Source: JBKPHS01 sp046729975 (lineage in GTDB: Bacteria; Actinomycetota; Thermoleophilia; Solirubrobacterales; Thermoleophilaceae). From it: a stretch of 9,480 nt of DNA. The stretch's first letter is position 1. Each line of letters starts with the position of its first letter. Made by a program: the position numbers and the translations under genes. Shown piece after piece: positions 5,845 through 9,480 of this stretch. Below the pieces are notes generated by a model that did no database searches, was not told the DNA's origin, and was given only the letters and a program-made list of their open reading frames with translations. The stretch lies in NCBI GenBank assembly GCA_046729975.1, contig JBKPHS010000181.1:1-9480 (forward strand), written 5' to 3'.

Positions 5845-6694
5845 CGTCGCAGCCTGCCGGCGACGGCGTACCGGGTCGCGGGCGCGCAGAACTGGCCGAC
5901 GGATGGGAGAACGGCGCGGCCGAGCACGGCTGGAGCGGGCGCGAAGAGGCCGCACGCCTTGCGCCGAGGACTTCGGGCGGCGCGGAACGATCAGCCGGTG
6001 GAGACGCACGACTGCAACAGCGAGCCGAGTCCCATGGACGGCCAGAACCTGGACGAACGGCGCTAGTGAGGCGCCGCATGCGCAAACCGCGCCCGGGCGG
6101 CCGGACAGTGCAGACGCACCCGAGCCAGGCCCAGCCGAGAACGCAGAACCTCTGACGGGCGTCCGGCTCGCGCCGCTGAAGGGACCCACCGGTCTCGCCC
6201 CTACACGCGAGATCCGGCGGACGCCCGCCAGATACTCGCCCCGGAGGACGGCTGAGCGCCTCCACTGCCTTAATGCCCGCAACCGCATCGCCCGGACAGA
6301 GCGAGAGTCCGCGCGACTGCGCGGCAGACGCCCGGAGCTCGTCCATATCAGAAGCGCGGCCGCCTACGACCTGACGACCGCACTTGCCGCGATGCAGCAG
6401 TACCTCAGGGGCCCGACGCCCGGTCCGGGACTGTCGCCTTGATCGAATAGGAGCACTCCGTGCTGGCCCCCGATTGCGGGTGCATTGTGGCGCGCGTGCG
6501 GTCGTCACGGACACCGCCCCGGGGGACGCGATCCGAGAACAGGGTCACAGCGGCGGGATAACGCGTCCGCGTTTCGTCCGCGATGCGGGTGTGGCGACGG
6601 TCGCCGCGGCCGCGGATCTGCTCGCGCCTCCCGCCGCGACGGCTCTGCCCTCGCGCTGACGAGCGGCCCAACAGCGAGCGCCGCGGGCGCTGAA
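5845..6694. other. Gene-poor stretch, no supportable gene
   Basis: About 850 bp between the membrane-protein remnant and the MEST-like hydrolase. Long open frames occur on both strands but are Arg/Pro/Ala-rich without motifs, as GC-rich non-coding DNA gives. An inverted repeat CGGCGC/GCGCCG with a 7-nt loop lies at 6058-6076. An AGGAG at 6449-6453 precedes a GTG at 6460 opening a 33-codon frame (MLAPDCGCIVARVRSS...), too short and featureless to call. Confidence 0.5.
6677..6691 (-). terminator. Hairpin directly after the MEST-like hydrolase
   Basis: On the minus strand, AGCGCC-CGC-GGCGCT forms a perfect 6-bp stem with a triloop beginning three bases after the TGA stop at 6695. No T-run follows, so its role as a terminator is plausible but unproven. 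Confidence 0.4.
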
Positions 6695-7621
6695 TCAGGT
6701 TGGTGTGGCGGCACTCACCGGGCGTTGCGCCAGCGCGTCGACGAACTCGAGGAAATGGGTCAGGACGCCCTGGGGGTCCTCGATCTGCGGCCAGTGACCA
6801 ATCTCGTCGCCGAGTAGGACGACGTCCGGCTCTGGGATCAGCTCGATGTAGCGGTCGGCCATGTGGCGACCGGAGTTGGGGTCGCAGGGGCCGTCGATGA
6901 GGCGCATCGGCACGTTCGTCTCGCGCATCGCTCGCACCCACCGGTTGCGGTGGTGGTAGCGATCGATGATGAAGCGCCCGACCTTGTGCGTGACGCGGCT
7001 CCCGTCGTTGTGGTCGATGATCTCCGTGAATTGCTGCCAAAGCTCGTCCGAGGGTTTGGTGTTCGGCCCGAACAGCTCGTTGATCGCCCGACGAACGACG
7101 CGGGGGGACAGGAACAGGCGCGGGTACTTCGCGAAGAGCCCACCCAGCGGGGTCTTGGCGGTGAGCGTCTGTATCAGCCTCGGGCGGTAGGCCTCAATGA
7201 ACATGCCTCCGTTTAGCCAGGTGATCGAGCTGATCGCGTAGGGGCGGCTTTCGTGTCCGCGCTCTTCGTGACGGCTGAGGAGCTCCTGGGCCACGCTGTC
7301 GCCGATGTCGTGAGCCAGGACGTGGCACTCAGACACGCCGAGGTGCTGAAGCAGGGCTTCGTGCATGTCGGCGTGGTCGTGTACGGAGTACTCGTACTCG
7401 ACCGGTTTGGCCGAGAATCCCATCCCGAGCATGTCCGGGGCGATCACCGTGAAGCGCTCGGTCAGCGCCGACCAGAGCGGATGCCAGTCGAACGAGCTGA
7501 ACGGGTATCCGTGGATGAGCAACAGAATCGGACCCGTTCCCTCCTGCCTGAAGAACACCTCGAATCCCAGGTAGTCGAAAGACCGGCCACCCGACCTCCA
7601 GTCCTCTAGCTGCGCGTCCAT
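6695..7621 (-). CDS. Alpha/beta hydrolase, MEST/epoxide hydrolase-haloalkane dehalogenase type
   Basis: A 308-residue cytoplasmic alpha/beta-hydrolase with an Asp nucleophile. Visible elements in order: core strand and oxyanion-hole motif LLLIHGYPFSSFDW (33-46), the APDMLGMGFSAKP turn (61-73), the nucleophile elbow LAHDIGDSVAQELL with D105 in the position used by epoxide hydrolases and haloalkane dehalogenases, a cap region with NGGMFIEAYRPRLIQ, IDGPCDPNSG with candidate acid D247, and IGHWPQIE with base H276. The HD-x-GD-x-VAQELL elbow and the NGG-FxEAxRPRLIQ cap match the MEST (mesoderm-specific transcript-like) branch. It therefore probably hydrolyses an epoxide, halide or ester through an alkyl-enzyme intermediate; the substrate is unknown. 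The ATG at 7621 is chosen over an upstream in-frame start at 7681 because AAGGA lies a few bases before it and the added 20 residues are non-homologous-looking. It is transcribed alone, divergent from the chloroperoxidase-like gene. Confidence 0.92.
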   Translation of the reverse strand: MDAQLEDWRSGGRSFDYLGFEVFFRQEGTGPILLLIHGYPFSSFDWHPLWSALTERFTVIAPDMLGMGFSAKPVEYEYSVHDHADMHEALLQHLGVSECHVLAHDIGDSVAQELLSRHEERGHESRPYAISSITWLNGGMFIEAYRPRLIQTLTAKTPLGGLFAKYPRLFLSPRVVRRAINELFGPNTKPSDELWQQFTEIIDHNDGSRVTHKVGRFIIDRYHHRNRWVRAMRETNVPMRLIDGPCDPNSGRHMADRYIELIPEPDVVLLGDEIGHWPQIEDPQGVLTHFLEFVDALAQRPVSAATPT

Positions 7622-7652
7622 CTCAATCCTTCCGGTGGCGCTACGTGGTTCA

Positions 7653-7681
7653 ACCCTCCTACTCGTCCAGCGGGGAGTCAA
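7653..7681 (-). promoter_or_regulatory. Possible promoter of the MEST-like hydrolase
   Basis: On the minus strand, TTGACT (7681-7676) is a good -35 and is followed after 17 bp by GAGGGT (7658-7653), a weak -10. The position, about 30 bp before the ATG, is suitable. It would exclude the upstream start at 7681. The poor -10 keeps this tentative. Confidence 0.35.
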
Positions 7682-8246
7682 GGCAGGGGACGAGCCGAAG
7701 CCCCGTCGTTCGACTCGACGGCGCTACGGCGTCGGTGGGAGAGCGGGAGCCACGCGCCTGACCGCCGCTCCCGCCTGATTGCAAGCGTCTCGCCGGCCGA
7801 CACTCATACCGCCGGGTTGGACGATCTCCGGGTGCGGCGGCCGGACGCCCTCTGGCTTCTGCAGCCGGAGAAGAGCAGCGGTGACCTCGTAGTCGGCGAC
7901 GACAGATGCAGATCGTCCAATCCGATAGCGAGCGGCGCCTCGATCGAGCAGCACAGACCGCTCAATTCGTCGCGACGCGGCAGTCTTGGCCCGCCAATCC
8001 GGCCGTCGTCCAAGCCGGTCGCGGCAGACCTGATCCCGACGCGGCTCGTCTGCTAGCCGGAGCGGGCGGGTGTCCGTCGGAAGCCGCATGGGCTTCCCAT
8101 CGGGCCGGGCCTGCGCGGCACTCACCCGCTCCCGCGGCCAGTCCGGTCATTCCGTCGTGACGGGTGTGAGCTGGACAACCCAGCGGCCGAACGAGGACTC
8201 GTTACGCTGCCATTGCGGACGCATCGGCGTCGACGCCCGGACCAGC

Positions 8247-8251
8247 GGAGG
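8247..8251 (+). promoter_or_regulatory. Ribosome binding site of the chloroperoxidase-like gene
   Basis: GGAGG lies six bases before the ATG at 8258. It selects this start over an upstream in-frame ATG at 8213 that would add fifteen Arg-rich residues. Confidence 0.75.
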
Positions 8252-8257
8252 CAGCGC

Positions 8258-9082
8258 ATGCCCACGATCACCACGACCGACGGCACGGAGATCTTCTTTA
8301 AGGACTGGGGCTCGGGCCAACCGATCGTTTTCAGCCATGGCTGGCCGCTTTCGGCCGACGACTGGGACACCCAAATGCTGTTCTTCCTACAGCAGGGCTA
8401 CCGCGTCATCGCCCATGACCGGCGTGGGCACGGACGCTCCACCCAGACCAGCGACGGTCACGACATGGACCACTACGCCGACGACCTCGCTGCGCTGACG
8501 GCCCACCTCGATCTCCAGGACGCCGTCCACGTCGGACACTCCACAGGTGGCGGCGAAGTGGTCCACTACATCGCCCGACACGGTGAAACCCGCGTGGCGA
8601 AAGCGGTATTGATCAGTGCGGTGCCGCCGCTCATGGTGCAGACTGACGCCAATCCCGGCGGGCTCCCGAAGAGTGTGTTCGACGACCTCCAGGCCCAGCT
8701 GGCCGCGAACCGGTCCGAGTTCTACCGGGCCCTGCCGGCGGGCCCCTTCTATGGCTTCAACCGGCCCGGCGTGGAATCCTCGGAAGCGATCATCGAGAAC
8801 TGGTGGCGCCAGGGAATGATGGGCGGCGCGAAGGCACACTTAGACGGCATCGTCGCCTTCTCCCAGACCGACTTCACCGAGGACCTCAAGAAGATCACGG
8901 TGCCGGTCCTGGTGATGCACGGCGATGACGACCAGATCGTTCCCTACGCCGACTCCGGACCGCTGTCCGCCGAGCTCGTCCAAAACGGCACACTGAAGAC
9001 ATACAAAGGATTCCCGCACGGCATGCCGACCACCCAGGCCGAGACGATCAACGCTGACCTGCTGGCCTTCCTGCAGTCCTGA
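8258..9082 (+). CDS. Alpha/beta hydrolase, non-heme chloroperoxidase/arylesterase family
   Basis: A 274-residue Ser-hydrolase closely matching the cofactor-free haloperoxidase/arylesterase family, usually 270-280 residues. It begins MPTITTTDGTEIFFKDWGSG, then has the oxyanion motif SHGWPLSADDW (26-36), HDRRGHGRS (53-61), the nucleophile elbow VGHSTGGGE with Ser95, VLISAVPPLM, PFYGFNRPG in the cap region, MHGDDDQIVPY with the likely catalytic Asp225, and GFPHGMPTTQ with His254. These agree with the Ser-Asp-His triad of the characterised family members. Such enzymes hydrolyse esters or lactones and can form peracids that halogenate substrates in vitro; they are cytoplasmic and lack a signal peptide, as here. 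The physiological substrate is unknown. It appears monocistronic, as nothing convincing follows on the same strand. All catalytic residues are intact. Confidence 0.95.
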   Translation: MPTITTTDGTEIFFKDWGSGQPIVFSHGWPLSADDWDTQMLFFLQQGYRVIAHDRRGHGRSTQTSDGHDMDHYADDLAALTAHLDLQDAVHVGHSTGGGEVVHYIARHGETRVAKAVLISAVPPLMVQTDANPGGLPKSVFDDLQAQLAANRSEFYRALPAGPFYGFNRPGVESSEAIIENWWRQGMMGGAKAHLDGIVAFSQTDFTEDLKKITVPVLVMHGDDDQIVPYADSGPLSAELVQNGTLKTYKGFPHGMPTTQAETINADLLAFLQS

Positions 9083-9480
9083 CCGACTCGGCGGCTGGGC
9101 GGCGAATGTGCCCCCTGCCGCCTGTGTACTCGTGCAGCACGGGGTCTCATCCGAGGACTGAGCGTTCGGGCATGCCGTGGCCCGCTCGCTCCGGTCCGGT
9201 TCCCTGAAGGACGTCCCGGGTACCGGACGGATGCGCGCGTCTCGGCGGGACCTGAGCAGGCTCCCGCACTGGACGAGCGGGGACCATCCCGCCGCCGCCG
9301 GCGACCATGCTTGCATCGCCTTGGCGGAGCAGGCGTCACAGGAGGCGGGTCCGGCGCACTTGGTGCTCGTCCCGAGCACGCGTTGTCACGACGGCGGCGC
9401 AGCCGCTCGCTTGCTCGACGCGATGCAAGAGTCTGAGGAGGTTTCGATGAAATGGCCCTAGGGATGTTCAGTTGTCGAGC
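9083..9480. other. Right end of window, no supportable gene
   Basis: About 400 bp after the chloroperoxidase-like stop. A plus-strand frame from GTG 9177 to 9461 has no recognisable domain. GAGGAGG at about 9435-9441 precedes an ATG at 9447, but that frame stops after MKWP at 9461. An ATG at 9464 opens a frame that leaves the window (MFSCR). Whether a gene begins here cannot be decided from this window. Confidence 0.45.
9097..9121 (+). terminator. Possible hairpin after the chloroperoxidase-like gene
   Basis: GGCGGC (9097-9102) and GCCGCC (9116-9121) can form a 6-bp GC stem 15 bp after the stop codon. The 13-nt loop is large and no T-run follows, so the assignment is weak. Confidence 0.3.

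Larger units (their letters stand above)
7622..8257. other. 636-bp gap between two divergent hydrolases
   Basis: It contains the possible minus-strand promoter at 7653-7681 and an inverted repeat at 7703-7721 (CCGTCG, loop TTCGACT, CGACGG). The remaining 500 bp hold no gene I can support. Open frames on both strands (for example minus, stop at 7724) lack recognisable motifs and ribosome binding sites. The gap is much longer than two divergent promoters require. Confidence 0.5.

Noticed and set aside
5573..6514. 313-codon minus-strand frame
   Set aside because: Arg/Pro/Ser-rich with no hydrophobic core, motif or ribosome binding site. It is consistent with chance openness at high GC.
6460..6561. 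33-codon frame from GTG with AGGAG six bases upstream
   Set aside because: The ribosome binding site is good, but the product is short and featureless and no promoter or conservation evidence is available.
7703..7721. tRNA T-arm-like hairpin (CCGTCG, TTCGACT, CGACGG)
   Set aside because: The loop mimics a T-arm, but no acceptor, D or anticodon arm can be paired at the right distances on either strand.
7724..8125. 133-codon minus-strand frame upstream of the MEST-like gene
   Set aside because: No recognisable motif or ribosome binding site. Both strands and several frames are open here, so openness is not evidence of coding.
8203..8208. TACGCT as -10 element for the chloroperoxidase-like gene
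   Set aside because: It is suitably placed, but no -35-like hexamer occurs 16-19 bp upstream; the nearest, TGGACA, is 25 bp away.

Overview
The window is very GC-rich and looks like chromosomal DNA from a high-GC actinobacterium. Two features suggest a soil member of the Thermoleophilia (Solirubrobacter/Conexibacter-like): a LAL-type ATPase regulator next to an O-methyltransferase, and a secreted collagen-like protein with N/G-S-[VL]-x-x-A-x-[LF]-K-type repeats behind its signal segment. The taxonomic placement is inference; no rRNA or other marker gene is present.

Layout. Positions 1-890 (minus) hold the N-terminal part of a STAND/AAA-type ATPase regulator of the LuxR (LAL) kind, cut by the left edge. 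It has a good sigma70-like promoter at 965-994. Diverging from it, 1037-2081 (plus) is a family-2 O-methyltransferase broken by a single extra base near 1450. Next come a small His/Asp-rich reading frame (2112-2249), an overlapping small secreted protein (2231-2506) and a small DABB-fold protein (2727-2996) with its own promoter. A gene-poor stretch follows, in which four genes are supported: the collagen-like protein (3730-4368, minus), an 82-aa secreted protein with a very strong ribosome binding site (5260-5508, minus), a possible membrane-protein remnant (5590-5844, plus), and an alpha/beta hydrolase of the MEST/epoxide hydrolase-dehalogenase type with an Asp nucleophile (6695-7621, minus). 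Diverging from that hydrolase across 636 bp is a second, unrelated alpha/beta hydrolase of the non-heme chloroperoxidase/arylesterase type with a Ser nucleophile (8258-9082, plus). The last 400 bp hold no supportable gene.

No operon or pathway links the whole window. The only suggestive functional pairing is the divergent regulator and methyltransferase. Roughly 4 kb of 9.5 kb carries no gene I can support, which is unusual for such a genome. Together with the frameshifted methyltransferase and the possible remnants near 2500 and 5600, this suggests a decaying or low-constraint accessory region. No tRNA, rRNA, CRISPR array, insertion sequence or prophage gene was recognised. The most unusual item is the twin-start His-rich small frame (2112-2249) overlapping a secreted-protein start. 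It is a candidate only; nothing here demonstrates a new system.
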